This document shows, one piece after another, positions 63,161-64,000 of a stretch of DNA of 64,000 nt. The translations under genes and the position numbers were made by a program. This stretch comes from Cladorhizidae sp. MBARI D1340-BT2. Taxonomy: Eukaryota; Porifera; Demospongiae; Poecilosclerida; Cladorhizidae. A model generated the notes under the pieces. It was not told where the DNA came from and ran no database searches. It saw only the letters and a list, made by a program, of their open reading frames with translations. The DNA is taken from the NCBI GenBank assembly GCA_028752905.1, contig JAQNBH010000004.1, forward strand, positions 186,001 to 250,000. The letters are read 5' to 3'. Position 1 is the stretch's first letter; the number at the start of each line of letters is the position of its first letter.

Positions 63161-63334
63161 GGGATATCCCAATTAGTGAGGCCAGTTCGGACCTATGCCC
63201 CTCTATTAATTGGAATGTCCCTATAACTGTACTTCCATATGTCCACCACTCTATTTTCACTTTGTCATGTGTAGCTCCATACATGCAGTAATAAATTATT
63301 AGGGTACATTGGTGAATATATAGATATTAGTATA
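63161..63334. repeat. A-type stub (E hairpin) before U4
   Basis: Inverse of 17878-18085, ending exactly at the E terminus GATATTAGTA. Confidence 0.85.
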
Positions 63335-64000
63335 CTGATTATCTAGGCCCGGGGGAATTGTGCGCATGCCCAGTACCAGGACTACGCCCTATAATTGTAC
63401 GACTGCTAGCTCGCAACAGTTACACCGCTCTCTATCTGCTCGCCATTTGCTCTGTACTGCTCGCAACACTGCTCTCTATCTGCTCGCCACTTGCTATTTA
63501 CTTGGTAAGTTTATCCAGCACCCTCTCTAGCAACCATTCTCTATGCAAATGTTGAGTCCTTCAGGACCATCACACCTCTAAAAACATGATTAGGTGCGTC
63601 CTTGTTATGCACCTATCAATGTCAAGCCCCACTAGTGACGTATGGGGAATAGTGGGGGATGGGTGGGGATTTAAAAACTTGGCTAGTGAATCTCCCACCC
63701 CTGGGGACAACCCTAGGCTTGAAAGCCCTATTCCAATCCTACCAAAACGGTCTTACTTTCAGCCTCCCTTACATTTCAATTATGCCACGATATCCCAGCC
63801 CCCTACAATGCTTCCTAGCTAGCTAGAGCATAATCCACCAGAGCCCTTACCCTATCCCAGCCTCCTACCTAGCTAGCTAGAGCATAATCCACTAGTCCAC
63901 CTAGTCCTCTCTCTCTTTCTGGTACTCACCTAGTCCTCTCTCTCTGGTACTCACCTAGTCCTCTCTCTCTCTATCTGGTACTCACCTAGTCCTCTCTCTC
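63335..64000 (+). other. Cassette U, copy 4 (partial, cut by window end)
   Basis: Distal end of a cassette in U2 orientation: NRF1-like TGCGCATGCC, module a with donor at exon end about 63504, CTAGCTAGCTAGAG repeats, and the first minisatellite units from 63898. The 60 bp deleted in U3 is present. The second minisatellite unit is shorter than in U1, showing rapid turnover. The gene itself, if present, lies beyond the window. Confidence 0.85.

Noticed and set aside
1..64000. CRISPR array interpretation of the regular repeats
   Set aside because: Units are 700 or 1548 bp palindromes without short unique spacers; the gene has introns, so the DNA is eukaryotic.
17213..64000. Whole palindrome dismissed as an assembly mirror artefact
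   Set aside because: Not fully excluded, but the three-unit copy difference, different minisatellite lengths, the U3-only deletion and the diverged U1 copy are hard to produce by simple mirroring.

Overview
This window is eukaryotic DNA built almost entirely of nested inverted repeats. Two things point to a eukaryote: one gene whose five coding exons join in frame through GT-AG introns (62 to 550 bp), and long AT-rich satellite-like arrays. An animal genome (perhaps an early-branching one such as a sponge) fits the compact introns and CCAAT/NRF1-like promoter motifs, but nothing here fixes the species. No bacterial operon, rRNA, tRNA or CRISPR array was seen.

Layout. Four copies of a ~6.9 kb single-copy-like cassette, here called U, lie in strictly alternating orientation: U1 10965-17877 (gene on -), U2 27616-34467 (gene on +), U3 48711-55697 (gene on -) and U4 63335-64000 (cut by the window end, same orientation as U2). 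Everything between them consists of two related repeat arrays. The A unit (~700 bp) is a palindrome of four parts: a 155 bp arm F, a 283 bp hairpin module E, the inverted arm F', and a ~107 bp asymmetric spacer S. The B unit (1548 bp) holds eight copies of the ~130-150 bp monomer that also makes up the halves of E, plus one F arm. A and B share the core CCCTATAACTGTACTTCCAT. Order: A 1-1472, B fragment 1473-2151, A 2152-3951, B 3952-9900, A 9901-10964, U1, A stub 17878-18085, B 18086-22118, A 22119-27615, U2, A 34468-35644, 400 bp insertion 35645-36044, A 36045-36543, B 36544-41607, A centre 41608-42359, B 42360-46633, A 46634-47131, insertion copy 47132-47531, A 47532-48710, U3, A 55698-59093, B 59094-63160, A stub 63161-63334, U4.

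At the largest scale the sequence from at least 17213 to 64000 is one near-perfect palindrome folded at about 41588, with arms over 20 kb. The arms differ mainly by exactly three A units (about 2.1 kb), by minisatellite length, and by a 60 bp deletion in U3. U1 and U2 form a second, older and more diverged inverted pair.

The only gene I can support is carried by each U. It encodes a 436 aa protein (429 aa in U1): a charged ESKERER-heptad helix, a basic RKRK plus poly-Asp segment, a short coiled coil, an RS-rich linker, and a ~270 aa C-terminal domain. That domain has a D...E-x-E pattern reminiscent of PD-(D/E)XK nucleases. Indels between copies are all in frame. Upstream lie a non-coding spliced leader, CCAAT boxes, two copies of a second donor-bearing leader module, and a GA/CT minisatellite carrying about twenty perfect splice-donor motifs on its antisense strand.

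Whether the amplicon is a fold-back type mobile element, an ampliconic gene region, or in part an assembly product cannot be decided from sequence alone.
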